A stretch of 64,000 nt of DNA from Palsa-506 sp963836355 (GTDB taxonomy: Bacteria > Actinomycetota > Actinomycetes > Streptosporangiales > Streptosporangiaceae). The DNA lies in contig CAWIJO010000009.1 of NCBI GenBank assembly GCA_963836355.1, positions 186,001 to 250,000 on the forward strand, read 5' to 3'. The notes beneath the pieces were generated by a model. That model was not told the origin of the DNA. It searched no databases and was given only the letters and a program-made list of their open reading frames with translations. The translations under genes and the position numbers were made by a program. This document shows positions 26,599 through 35,829 of the stretch, one piece after another; within the stretch, counting starts at the first letter, position 1; each line of letters begins with the position of its first letter.

Positions 26599-27645
26599 AT
26601 GACCGACCAGACTGATCTCCTCTCCGAGCTGGGCCAGGAAGACACATTCGAGAAGGAGATGCGGGGCTACAGTCGCCGTCAGGTCGACGAGTTCGTGGCC
26701 CGCTCGCGCAGCCAGGCCAGGGACCTCGAAGAGCAGCTGTCCCGGTCGCTCGACGAGATCGAGCGGCTGAGGATCGAGCTTTCCTCGGCCCGGCAGGCGG
26801 CCGGCGGCAAGCCGGCCTACGAGGAAATCAGCGAGCGGATGGGGCAGATCCTCAAGCTGGCTGACGATGAGGCCAAGGCGCAGAAGAACCGTGCGCAAGA
26901 AGACATTGCCAAGATCCGCAACGACGCGACGGCTGAGACCGAGAAGTTCAGGGCGGAAGCACGGGAACAGTCCGACCGCATGCTGAGCGCCGCGCAGGAG
27001 CAAGCAGAGCACGCCATCGCCTCGGCCCGGACGGAGGCCGAGAAGACCCGCAGTTCCGCGCGCAGCGAGGCTGAGCGCTCGATCGGCGAGGCGCACAAGC
27101 AGTCGGAGAGCGCGCTCGCCACCGCGAAGGCGCAGGCCAAGCAGGTGCTCGATGAGGCGACGGCCCGTGCCACCGCGATTCACGACGGTGCCGAGCGGCG
27201 CCTGAACCTGCTCACCTCGCGGCACACCGAGGCGATCAGGCGGCTGACCGAGATCCGTGACGTGGTGACCACGCTGGTGGCCGGCGAGGCAGCCCGCGGC
27301 TCGATGGAAGAGGAAGTCGCGAAGTCGGTCGCGAACGCCATTGCGGCCGGCAACCCGGGCAACGGCGGCCCGGCCGAGGGCAGGCACGCTCCGGCCGTGG
27401 CCGTGCCACCGGCCCGGCCATCGGCCCGTACCCGCGGTCCCGTCACAGAGCAGGCCAAGGTCCAGCCGCCAGCGCCGCTCGCCGCCCCGGCCGAGCACGA
27501 AAGCCGGGCCCCGGTTCCGCCGCAGCCCACTAGCGCACCGCGGGCCACCACCGCGCACCGGGCGGAGCATGACGTCCAGCCCGGTACCGCCAGCCAGCCG
27601 CCTACCGCTGACCGCAGGTCACCCAACACCCGCCCGGGCGTCTGA
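26599..27645 (+). CDS. DivIVA-domain coiled-coil protein (FilP/cellulose-binding-like)
   Basis: The protein has 348 residues from ATG 26599. An N-terminal DivIVA-like segment (FEKEMRGYSRRQVDEFVARS) is followed by a long coiled coil (residues about 35-230) rich in Ala/Glu/Arg with regular heptads (AEREQ/ARTEAEK types). A disordered Pro/Ala/Thr tail comes last. Such proteins in actinomycetes form cytoskeletal filaments or polar scaffolds for growth. The assignment to the FilP/Scy group is by architecture only. Confidence 0.8.
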   Translation: MTDQTDLLSELGQEDTFEKEMRGYSRRQVDEFVARSRSQARDLEEQLSRSLDEIERLRIELSSARQAAGGKPAYEEISERMGQILKLADDEAKAQKNRAQEDIAKIRNDATAETEKFRAEAREQSDRMLSAAQEQAEHAIASARTEAEKTRSSARSEAERSIGEAHKQSESALATAKAQAKQVLDEATARATAIHDGAERRLNLLTSRHTEAIRRLTEIRDVVTTLVAGEAARGSMEEEVAKSVANAIAAGNPGNGGPAEGRHAPAVAVPPARPSARTRGPVTEQAKVQPPAPLAAPAEHESRAPVPPQPTSAPRATTAHRAEHDVQPGTASQPPTADRRSPNTRPGV

Positions 27646-27815
27646 CCCGGACCCGCCTGCCCGGCGCCCGGCTCGCCGGGGAAGGTCATCGACAACCATT
27701 TTTAACGGATGGTCCGGCGAACTGCCGCCCGCCACTGCTGGCTGTCGCCAGGGGCTGGATGATGGCATACCCGCGGCGGTGAATCCGCGGCCGGCCAGCC
27801 GGGCACACCGCGGCG

Positions 27816-28745
27816 CTATTCCGCCAGCGCGTCCAGCTGCCGGAGGATAACGCCCTCCCGCAGCGCCCACGGGCAGACTTCGAGTTCTGGCAGGCCGAAC
27901 AGGTCCATCGCGGCATCTGCCACGATAGCGCCAGCCGCCAGCTGCGGGGCGCGCCCCTTTGATACCCCGGCCAGCTGAATCCGGTCGGCCACCGTCATCC
28001 GGGCCAGCCGGTCGGCCAGCTGCGTGACGTGGCCGTGCCGCAGAATGCGCCGGACGTACGGGCCGTCGCTGGACGGCGCGGCGCCGCTGATCCTGGCCAG
28101 CTGCCGAAACGTCTTCGATGTCGCCACGGCGTGATTCGGCCGTCCGTCGCGCATGACCGTGCCGGCCGTTGCAGCGATTTCCGCCCGCACGTGCTTGCGC
28201 AGTCGCCGGACCTCGTCTGCCGACGGCGGGTCGCCGACCAGCCATTCCCGGGTGAGCCGGCCAGCGCCGAGCGGCAGCGAGATCGCCACCCCCGGCTCCT
28301 CGTCCACACCCGCGGCGATCTCCAGCGAGCCACCGCCGATGTCCAGCAGCAGCAGCCGGCCGGAGGACCAGCCGAACCAGCGCCGCGCGGCCAGGAAGGT
28401 GAGCCGGGACTCGTCCGCTCCGGACAGAACCCGGATGTGGACCTTCGTCTCGGCCTGGATCCGGGCCAGGATCTCCTCGCCGTTGGCAGCATCCCGGACT
28501 GCCGAGGTGGCGAACGCGAGCAGCGGGTGGATGCCCTTGTCCTCAGCTTCACGCAGTGCTTCGTCGACGAAGGAGCGCAGCTGGATAGCGCAGTCCTTGG
28601 ACAGCCGGTTGCCGCTGTCCAGGTGGTCTCCGAGCCGCAGCTCGGCCTTGTGCGAGTACGCGGGAACTGGCCGCGCGCCCTGGTAGGCGTCCACAACAAG
28701 CAAATGGACCGTGTTCGATCCGACGTCCAAGACTCCCAGTCGCAT
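27816..28745 (-). CDS. Ppx/GppA family phosphatase
   Basis: The protein has 309 residues from ATG 28745. It belongs to the sugar-kinase/actin ATPase superfamily: phosphate-1 motif MRLGVLDVGSNTVHLLV, a central LLLLDIGGGSLEIAAG and an SGAD loop. Family members hydrolyse polyphosphate or guanosine pentaphosphate. The short actinobacterial form lacks the C-terminal HD domain and may act as exopolyphosphatase; the substrate is inferred. It is transcribed in the same direction as the M19 dipeptidase gene upstream. Confidence 0.9.
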   Translation of the reverse strand: MRLGVLDVGSNTVHLLVVDAYQGARPVPAYSHKAELRLGDHLDSGNRLSKDCAIQLRSFVDEALREAEDKGIHPLLAFATSAVRDAANGEEILARIQAETKVHIRVLSGADESRLTFLAARRWFGWSSGRLLLLDIGGGSLEIAAGVDEEPGVAISLPLGAGRLTREWLVGDPPSADEVRRLRKHVRAEIAATAGTVMRDGRPNHAVATSKTFRQLARISGAAPSSDGPYVRRILRHGHVTQLADRLARMTVADRIQLAGVSKGRAPQLAAGAIVADAAMDLFGLPELEVCPWALREGVILRQLDALAE

Positions 28746-28839
28746 AGCTGCACGCTACTTTCCCGCGGCCCATCAGGCACTCGCTGCGTGCCCGGCGGCC
28801 TGGGAAATGACACCCGGGCGCCGCTGCTTTGCGAAAATG

Positions 28840-30036
28840 TTAGGGATCGTCTTTGCGGCCGTCCAGGTCCTCGATCCGGGCCTGGGACGGCGGCCGTCGC
28901 GCTGAGATGGCCGCGGCCGCGGCCTGCGCCTCGTGCATGACCCGCAGGATGTTGCCACTGGCGAGCTGGCCGCAGTCCCCGTCGCTCCAGCCACGTTCGA
29001 GCAGCTCGGCGATCAGGTCCGGGTAACAGGAGACGTCCTGCAGGCCGTCGGGCAGTTGATCGGTGCCGTCATAGTCGCCGCCGAGGCCGACATGGTCGAT
29101 GCCGGCCACCTCCCGAACGTGATCGACATGATCGGCGACCTGGGCGAGCGTTGCCCTTGGCCGGGGATGACCAGCCGCCCATTCCGGCAGCAACTGCTGC
29201 CAGCTCGCGTGGTCCTTGGTGTCGAGGCCGCGCCGGTCCATTTCCGCCGCGAGCTCTAGGTCCCAGTCCCGGCAGACCTGGGATACGAAGGCGGGGACGA
29301 ACGTCACCATGCACACGCCGCCGTTGCCTGGAAGCAGGGACAGCATGTCGTCGGGCACGTTGCGGGGATGGTCGCAGAGCGCGCGCGCCGAAGAGTGCGA
29401 GAAGATGATCGGCGCCTGCGCGGCATCGAAGGCATCCCGCATGGTGTCCGCGGAGACGTGTGAGAGGTCCACGAGCATGCCGAGCCGCTGCATCTCGCCG
29501 ACGACCTCGCGACCGAACGCGGTCAGCCCGCCTGCGGCCGGCTCGTCGGTAGCCGAGTCCGCCCATGGCACGTTCAGATTGTGGGTCAGGGCCAGGTAGC
29601 GGACGCCGAGCGCGTGCAACGCTCGCAGCACGCCAAGCGAGCAGGCAATCGAGTGCCCGCCCTCGGCACCGAGCAGTGAGGCCACCTTCCCGGTGGCCAG
29701 GATCCACTCGGCGTCCGCCGCGGTCAGCGCCAGCTCAAGGGCGGCCGGATACCGGCGGATCAGGTCGTGGACCAGATCGATTTGCTCGATGGTCGCGGTG
29801 ACAGCCATGTCGCCGGCCAGTTCGGCCGGCACATAGACCGACCAGAACTGCGCGCCGACCCCGCCGCTGGCCAGCCGCGGCAGATCGGTATGGGTGCCCG
29901 GCACCGGGGCGGCGAGATCGACCGGCTCCTTGCCGGATACTGTCATCTCGCGGAGCGCCCAGGCCAGGTCGTTGTGGCCATCCATGATCGGGAAGCGGCG
30001 GAGCAGGTCACGCGCGGCAGCAGGACTGCTGGTCAT
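28840..30036 (-). CDS. Membrane dipeptidase (peptidase family M19)
   Basis: The protein has 398 residues from ATG 30036. It is a zinc-dependent TIM-barrel dipeptidase. Metal ligands are visible in the N-terminal DGHNDL motif, the bridging Glu in GAEGGHSI (about residue 127), HNLNVPWAD, LVDLSHVS and IIFSHSSARALCDHPRN. VGLGGDYDGTDQLPDGL near the C-terminus is the conserved active-site loop. No signal peptide is visible, so it is probably cytosolic and cleaves dipeptides with flexible stereochemistry. Confidence 0.93.
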   Translation of the reverse strand: MTSSPAAARDLLRRFPIMDGHNDLAWALREMTVSGKEPVDLAAPVPGTHTDLPRLASGGVGAQFWSVYVPAELAGDMAVTATIEQIDLVHDLIRRYPAALELALTAADAEWILATGKVASLLGAEGGHSIACSLGVLRALHALGVRYLALTHNLNVPWADSATDEPAAGGLTAFGREVVGEMQRLGMLVDLSHVSADTMRDAFDAAQAPIIFSHSSARALCDHPRNVPDDMLSLLPGNGGVCMVTFVPAFVSQVCRDWDLELAAEMDRRGLDTKDHASWQQLLPEWAAGHPRPRATLAQVADHVDHVREVAGIDHVGLGGDYDGTDQLPDGLQDVSCYPDLIAELLERGWSDGDCGQLASGNILRVMHEAQAAAAAISARRPPSQARIEDLDGRKDDP

Positions 30037-30064
30037 CAGGCCAGACTACGGAGCCGCCGACGTC

Positions 30065-31075
30065 TCAGTAATGGTTTCGCTCCCTGGTCAGCTCGCCGAC
30101 ACGGCGGATAATGAAAGCCCGCTCGGCGGCCGGCGGCTCTAGTTCCAGCGCCGCCTGGTATGCCCCGATTGCCTCCTCGCCGCGGCCGAGCCTGCTCAGC
30201 AGGTCGGCGCGGGCGAGATGAAGCTGGGGCCAGCGGCCGAGCTGCGGGTGGTGGCTCACCGCGTCCAGGATGACCAGGCCGGCCGCCGGCCCTTCCGCCA
30301 TCGCTACCGCGATGGCCCGGTTCGCCTCGACTACCGGCGTCGGCTCGTACCGGATCAGCTCCCCGTACAGTGCCGCGATCTCCCGCCAGTTGGTCTCGGC
30401 CGCGGCCCGGCTGGTGGAGTGGCAGGCAGCGATCGCGGCGTGCAACTGTAACGGCCCGGCTGGCCGGCCCGCAGCGCGCTCAGCAGCAGCGCCTCGCCCT
30501 CATCGATCATCGCCGCATTCCACCGGCCGTGTCCGCCAGCTCGTCGGGCGCAGGCATCTTCAGCCGGACGCCCGCATCGCGGATCTTTCCCTTCGCCCGG
30601 GTAAGCCGCTTCGCCATCGTGGCTTCCGGGAAGAGGAAAGCGGCCGCGATCTCGGCCGTGCTCAGCCCGCAGACGCACCAGAGCGTGAGCGCTACCTGGG
30701 CGGGTGGTGCCAGCGCCGGATGGCAGCACATGAAGATCAGCTCAAGCTCATCCCCGGCGATTCCCGCGACACCCGGCCCAGCGTCAGACCGGCCCGCCGC
30801 GCCCTGGCCCGCCGCGCCCTGGCCCGCCGCGCCCTGGCCCGCCGCGCCCTGGCCCGAGCGGCGCTGCCCCGGCCCGGCCGACCGGCTCAGCCCGGCGGCA
30901 GCACCGCCCAGGGCGGTGCGCGGCGCACCGAACTCCCGCATCGCCGCCTCCTCCTTGGCGCGCCGGCGCGCTTCGCGCCGCATCAGGTCGAGCGCCTTGT
31001 GCCGGGCGACGCCGATGAGCCAGGCACGCGGATTTGCCGGACCGCCCCGGCGATACCGGTAGTCGAATGAGCCTG
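30065..31075 (-). pseudogene. ECF42-type sigma factor with C-terminal TPR domain, truncated and frameshifted
   Basis: Remaining pieces are NPRAWLIGVARHKALDLMRR (region 2.4/linker), LIFMCCHPALAPPAQVALTL, LSTAEIAAAFLFPEATMAKR (region 4), then in a second frame IDEGEALLLSALRAG, then in a third LHAAIAACHSTSRAAAETNW, EPTPVVEANRAIAV and a TPR-like tail. The first 60 residues or so of region 2 are missing. Two frame changes occur at about 30505-30540 and 30440-30470. A 15 bp tandem repeat at 30795-30856 is inserted in the linker. The gene is non-functional as shown. Confidence 0.75.
30795..30856. repeat. In-frame tandem repeat, 15 bp unit, four copies
   Basis: Four copies of CGCCGCGCCCTGGCC, in frame in the ECF42 remnant, encode GQGAA pentapeptides. 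Confidence 0.9.
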
Positions 31076-31193
31076 CCCCCGGCGGACACGCATGCAGGAA
31101 ATTTCGGCCCGGCCTGGCCTCGCCGGCGAACGCGGCAGCAGCCCTGCGCCGGTCAGTCCCGCGCCCAGTTCCCGCGGTCAGCCAAGGTGCAGG

Positions 31194-32099
31194 TCAGCGC
31201 GGGCGCAGGTGACTGTAGAACCACGCTACGGCCTCGTCCACAGCCGGGCCGACATACTGCGGGACGTCGTACAAGTCGATGTGGTTAGTGGTATCCAGCC
31301 ACACCAGCTTCCGCGGCTCGCCGGCTCGGTCATAGGCCGCGGTCGCCTGCTCCGGGGTGGTGTAGTCGTCCTTGCGGCCATGGACCAGGAGCAGCGGAGT
31401 CGGCGAGATCAGATCCGCGCCGACCGCGAGATCGACGGTGATCAGTTCGAGTACCGACAGGGCCGTCAGCTGGTTGACCCAGCCGGGGCACGCCGACCGC
31501 GGCGAGCAGTAGTAGTCAGCTGGCTCCTGCCCGCCCATCACGACTGGCCGGCCGTCGTGGGCGTCCGCGGCGGCCCAGTACTCCACCTCGCCGGTCTCCT
31601 GCTGCCGCTGCGCCAGCTCGTTGAACATCGTGAGCTGCGCCCGGTACTGGCTGGTCCCCATCGCATCCCGCATCGCGGCCGGTGAATTGTAACCGCCGGC
31701 GATGCCGGCCACCGCGCGGATCCGCGGGTCGAAGGCCGCGAACCTGAGTGCGTAGCCGCCGCCCAGGCAGATCCCGCAACAGCCGATCTTCGCGGCGTCG
31801 ACTTCGGTCTGGGCGGTCAGGAAGGTGACGGCGTCCCGCAGGTCATGCAGCTTTCCGGTAGCGTCCTCCTGCTGCCGGGGAGTCCCGCCGCTGGCCCCGA
31901 AGTTACGGTGGTCGAAAGACAGGGTGACGTAGCCTGCTGCCGCGATCTTTTCCGCGTACAAGCCCGTGACCTGCTCTTTGACGCCCGACAGCGGGCCGGT
32001 GAACACTACCGCCGGGTGCGGCCCCGGGTGCTCAGGCACCCGGAGATGACCGGCGAGGGTGATCCCGTCGCTGCTGAACGAAACTTCCCTGATCTGCAT
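31194..32099 (-). CDS. Alpha/beta hydrolase with cysteine nucleophile
   Basis: The protein has 301 residues from ATG 32099, chosen because GGGAGGG lies about 5 bases upstream. The oxyanion strand PAVVFTGPLSGVKEQ is followed by a nucleophile elbow CCGICLGGGYA, where a Cys replaces the usual Ser, as in dienelactone hydrolases. LLVHGRKDDYTTPEQA supplies the acidic residue and TTNHIDLYD the His. The substrate is unknown. The upstream gene is the remote GlxA-type gene on the other strand. Confidence 0.87.
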   Translation of the reverse strand: MQIREVSFSSDGITLAGHLRVPEHPGPHPAVVFTGPLSGVKEQVTGLYAEKIAAAGYVTLSFDHRNFGASGGTPRQQEDATGKLHDLRDAVTFLTAQTEVDAAKIGCCGICLGGGYALRFAAFDPRIRAVAGIAGGYNSPAAMRDAMGTSQYRAQLTMFNELAQRQQETGEVEYWAAADAHDGRPVVMGGQEPADYYCSPRSACPGWVNQLTALSVLELITVDLAVGADLISPTPLLLVHGRKDDYTTPEQATAAYDRAGEPRKLVWLDTTNHIDLYDVPQYVGPAVDEAVAWFYSHLRPR

Positions 32100-32221
32100 C
32101 CTGCCCTCCCTGGCCGGCCCGCCGCGGCGGCTGTTGGCCGGCTGGGTGGCCGGCCAAGCCGCTAGCACCGGGCAAGGCCGGCCATGAACATTGTCCGGGG
32201 TGCGGGCCGCGGAACGCTACC

Positions 32222-32435
32222 GCTCCCGGATCTCCTGCCAGCACGGCGATGATCTTCGCGCCCGGGCTGCGACAGCACACCGGACGTCACCGCCACCCCT
32301 CGCCTCCCGGCAGCATGACAATGATCTTCGCGGCGGGCTGCGACAGCACACCAGACGTCACCATCACTCACCCCCGCCACCCCGCAACGCAGCGGTAATC
32401 TTCGCACTACGTTGTGACAGAGTGCAGCCATAAGA
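32222..32435. repeat. Imperfect tandem repeat, about 73 bp unit, three copies
   Basis: The phrase GATCTTCGCG...GGGCTGCGACAGCACACC...GACGTCACC occurs at about 32251, 32323 and, more diverged, 32397. No reading frame is conserved across copies, so this is a non-coding repeat. Confidence 0.75.
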
Positions 32436-33206
32436 CTGGATCTGGCGCAATTGCTGGCGGTTTCGGCATACGGCGTCGACTCGGCGGGCCGGATTCTGGG
32501 CATACGCAAGCGACGGCAGCATCGCCGGGGCGGCGCCGTCACCGGCCGGCCGCTGGCTGGCAGTAAGCGTGCCGTCACTGGTGGCGAACTCGGATCAGAT
32601 CCTGCTGGCCGACGAGAGCTGGACCTGGCTTCACCGATGACTCCGGCGACCTGGCGGGCTGGGTCTGACGGGCTGGGTGACGTCGGACGTCGCCTGGATC
32701 CTGGTCGAGCGCAACGACCACGGCGCGTCCGTGCTCACCCTGCACGACGCGGCGACCGGCGCCTAGGTGCCGGCGCCGGATGGCGAGCAGGTGCCGTGCT
32801 AGTGCCGAACGTCCGCGTTCGGTCGGCTACGGCAAGCGCTGGTACTCAGCCGACGCCCGGACTGGTGCCGGAATGGGTCGGCCCGCCACGATCGTCTTGG
32901 TCATGGCGGGCCGGGCTGGCTGGAGATGACGGCCTGCTGGTCAGCCAACGAGATCGTGCCCGCCGGCGTAGCGGGCCGGCGTGTCGCTAAGGTCGATCAT
33001 CCTTCGCTGCGCGTAGTTGCATTCGGAGATGACGGTGGCGGCCCGGCTGGCAAGGCTCCGCAGAGTCTGCATCGGCCGCGACGCGCCCTGGCTTTGGTAC
33101 TTGATTTGCCTCATGAACTAAGCATGGTCCGGCTGCGCCCGCCAAGACAGTGGCAGTAGAGACACAGTAGCGTGACATCCTGCCAATTCGGTGGCATGCT
33201 TGTCTC
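32436..33206. other. Gap without an intact gene
   Basis: Short coding-like scraps appear on the plus strand, for example WILVERNDHGASVLTLHDAA near 32695-32755, but stops and frame changes break them. The last 60 bases carry the promoter region of the GlxA-type gene. I cannot identify the original gene. Confidence 0.4.
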
Positions 33207-34217
33207 ATGCTGAGGAACGTGGCTGTGCTACTGCTCGACGACTTCACGCCGTTCGAGCTCGGCGTGCTGTGTGAGGTGTTCGGCACGGACCGGACCGACG
33301 AAGGGCTGCCGCGTTACGACTTCGCCGTCGTGGCCGGCGAGCCGGGGCCGCTGCGCTCGCAAGCCGGTTTCACCCTGGATACCCCGTTTAAGCTAGAACG
33401 CATTAAGGAAGCTGACCTGATCGCCGTGCCTGCCGTGCGCGGCGACGTGGCCCGGTGCGAGAGCCGCCAGTTCCCGGAGCCGCTGCTCGCGGCGCTGCGC
33501 GACGGAATCGGCCGCGGTGCGCGGGTGCTGAGCGTCTGCACCGGCGCGTTCATCCTCGGTGCCGCCGGCCTGCTCGACGGGCGCCGGTGCACGACGCACT
33601 GGCGGCATGCCGAGGACCTGGCCCGGATGTTTCCGGCCGCGGATGTCGATCCGTCCGTGCTGTACGTGGACGACGATCCGGTGATCACCAGCGCGGGTAC
33701 CGCGGCAGGCATCGACGCCTGCCTCTACCTCGTGCGCAAGGAACAGGGCAGCCGGGTGGCCAATGCGATCGCGCGGCGCATGGTCGTGCCACCGCATCGC
33801 GATGGCGGCCAGGCCCAGTTCGTCGAGCGGCCGGTTGTCGAACCGACGGCAGACACGCTGAGCGACGTCATCGGCTGGATGGAACGGCATCTCGACGAGC
33901 AGGTCAGCATTGCCGAGCTAGCCACCAGGGCAGCAATGTCGGCGCGGACGTTCGCCCGGCGGTTCGTCCAGGAAACCGGCACGACGCCGCAGCGGTGGCT
34001 GACCGGCCAGCGGATCCTGTTCGCCCAGCAGTTGCTGGAGGAGAGCGACGCGACCGTGGATGTCGTCGCCGAGCGGTCCGGATTCGGCAACGCGACCGCG
34101 CTGCGCCATCATTTCCGCGCATGGCGGGCAACCACGCCGCATGCCTACCGTCGCCAGTTCCGCGATCCTGCCGCGCACCCGGCCACCGCCGTTTCGGCGC
34201 CAGCCGGCGTCCGCTGA
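33207..34217 (+). CDS. GlxA-type transcriptional regulator (DJ-1/PfpI plus AraC)
   Basis: The protein has 336 residues from ATG 33207. The N-terminal DJ-1/PfpI-like domain (residues 1-190) carries the elbow VLSVCTGAFILGAAGLLDGR with the Cys and the conserved TTHWRH. The C-terminal AraC domain has two HTH motifs (VSIAELATRAAMSARTFARR and DVVAERSGFGNATALRHHFR). Such regulators control small metabolite or stress genes; the target is not visible here, and no adjacent operon suggests one. Confidence 0.92.
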   Translation: MLRNVAVLLLDDFTPFELGVLCEVFGTDRTDEGLPRYDFAVVAGEPGPLRSQAGFTLDTPFKLERIKEADLIAVPAVRGDVARCESRQFPEPLLAALRDGIGRGARVLSVCTGAFILGAAGLLDGRRCTTHWRHAEDLARMFPAADVDPSVLYVDDDPVITSAGTAAGIDACLYLVRKEQGSRVANAIARRMVVPPHRDGGQAQFVERPVVEPTADTLSDVIGWMERHLDEQVSIAELATRAAMSARTFARRFVQETGTTPQRWLTGQRILFAQQLLEESDATVDVVAERSGFGNATALRHHFRAWRATTPHAYRRQFRDPAAHPATAVSAPAGVR

Positions 34218-34322
34218 AGCCGGCCTGCGGAATACGGGACCGGGGGAGGCCGAACCAGCCCGGCGGACATATCGTGGCAGGAGCGGGCTGGTTCTGAGTC
34301 CCAGTCCGCGGTGCAGAGGCCG

Positions 34323-34830
34323 ATGACGCTGGAGCCCAAAGCTGGCCTGCCCGGCGGGCATGGTTCGATGCGATCGTCGACGGCCGACCGGGAGCGGGCG
34401 ATCGACGTACTGAAGGCGGCGTTCGCCGAGGGCCGGCTGAAACCGCGACGAGTTCGAGAACCGGTCCGGGCGGGTCTACCGGTCGCAGACGTACGCCGAG
34501 CTAGCCGCGCTAACCGCAGACTTGCCGGCCGGGCCGCTCGGCGCGCTAGTCCAGCCGGGCATGGTCCCGCCTGGGATGGTCCAGCCGCTGCCGTATCCGG
34601 TCACGGCAGCGCGCCGACCGGTGAATTCGCTCGCCGTCGCCGCGCTGATCTGCTCGTTTATCCGGGGATTCCCCGCGGCCGCCGCCGTGATCACTGGCCT
34701 TGTGGCGCGCAGGCAAATCCGCGAGACGGGCGAACGAGGCAAGGGCGTCGCCACCGTCGCGATAGCTGTAGGCATAATCTCGCTAGTGGGGTTCCTGCCG
34801 TTCCTGGTAGCTCATGTCAGCTTTACCTGA
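34323..34830 (+). pseudogene. DUF1707/DUF4190 membrane protein, one frameshift
   Basis: The N-terminus (MRSSTADRERAIDVLKAAFA, then EGRL) is the DUF1707 motif. An extra A in CTGAAACCGCGAC at about 34439-34443 shifts frame; the next frame continues NRDEFENRSGRVYRSQTYAE, then VNSLAVAALICSF and a second membrane span ending HVSFT. Removing one base restores a normal gene of about 169 residues. DUF1707 domains often sit at the start of small actinobacterial membrane proteins of unknown role. Confidence 0.78.
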
Positions 34831-34864
34831 TCACGCCACCCGGTCTTTTCGGGGCGGAAACTAC

Positions 34865-34907
34865 AGCGGTTAAGATTCGTCCGGCAATCACCGGCTATAT
34901 CTTAACC
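34865..34907. repeat. Structured repeat, family member B
   Basis: GGTTAAGAT at 34868-34876 pairs with ATCTTAACC at 34899-34907. Between them lie TCGT, CCGG, CAATCA, CCGG, CTAT. The layout is identical to that of members A and C. It lies just upstream of the methyltransferase gene and downstream of the DUF1707 gene. Confidence 0.82.
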
Positions 34908-34977
34908 AACAATGCTTTACAGGCCCTCCGTGGCAATTCGTTTGCGGCTGATGCGGACGGCCGGGCACACTGCGGTG

Positions 34978-35739
34978 ATGGCAGCGTTGCCGACGTTCGA
35001 TGAGCTGGTGGCCGAGGGTGCGTCCGAGCCCGTCGAGGGCTGGGATTTCTCCTGGTTCGAAGGCCGGGCAACGGAAGAGCGTCCGTCCTGGGGCTATTCC
35101 CGCCTGCTCGCCGAGCGAATGGCCGGGTCGACCGCGGCGCTCGACATCCAGACCGGCGGCGGCGAGGTGCTCGCGCGGATCCCGCACCCGCCGCCGGTGC
35201 TGGCGGCCACCGAGTCCTGGCCGCCGAATGTCGAGGTGGCCAGGCGGAACCTGGCCCCCCTCGGGGCGACGGTGGCCGAGGTCGATGACTTGGCCGACCT
35301 GCCCTTTCCGGCGGAATCGTTTGACCTAGTCGTCAGCCGCCATCCGGTCGAAGTTCGGTGGGCTGAGATCGCCCGGGTACTGCAGCCCGGTGGCACATAC
35401 CTGTCCCAGCAGATCGGCGCAGGCACCAACCGCGAGCTCACCGATTTCATGATGGGCCCGCAGCCGGTCAGCCCGGGCCGCAGCCCGCAACTGGCCGTCG
35501 CCGCGGCGCAGGAGGCCGGCCTGGTCGTTGACGATCTTCGTGAGCAGGCGCTGCGGGTCACCTTCAGCGACGTCGGCGCGGTCGTCTACTTCCTCAGGAA
35601 GGTCCTGTGGACGGTGCCCGGCTTTACCGTCGATCGCTACCGGGATCAGCTGGAACAGATGCACCAGCACATCCAGTCCGGCGGCCCGTTCGTCTGCCAC
35701 TCCCAGCGCTTCCTGATCGAGGCGCGCAAGCGAGGCTGA
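34978..35739 (+). CDS. Class I SAM-dependent methyltransferase
   Basis: The protein has 253 residues from ATG 34978 (AALPTFDELVAEGASEPVEG). The SAM motif I reads AALDIQTGGGEVLARIP. The acidic ligand region is PVLAATESWPPNVEVA, and motif IV reads FDLVVSRHPV. The C-terminus is helical with a plausible lid. The acceptor cannot be read. The gene is downstream of repeat B, and the APH-type kinase follows 90 bases later, so they may be a pair. Confidence 0.85.
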   Translation: MAALPTFDELVAEGASEPVEGWDFSWFEGRATEERPSWGYSRLLAERMAGSTAALDIQTGGGEVLARIPHPPPVLAATESWPPNVEVARRNLAPLGATVAEVDDLADLPFPAESFDLVVSRHPVEVRWAEIARVLQPGGTYLSQQIGAGTNRELTDFMMGPQPVSPGRSPQLAVAAAQEAGLVVDDLREQALRVTFSDVGAVVYFLRKVLWTVPGFTVDRYRDQLEQMHQHIQSGGPFVCHSQRFLIEARKRG

Positions 35740-35829
35740 GCCCGCCGCGGGCGGCGGGCACGGCCGGCCTGGGCTACGCCCGCGGAAACCCGGTTGCTCG
35801 CGGCCGACGGCGGGTGATTGCCTCAGCGG

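Noticed and set aside
26434..27570. A 378-codon minus-strand frame opposite the coiled-coil gene
   Set aside because: It is the antisense of a long, regular coding region; its apparent Leu-rich content is a mirror of coiled-coil codons.
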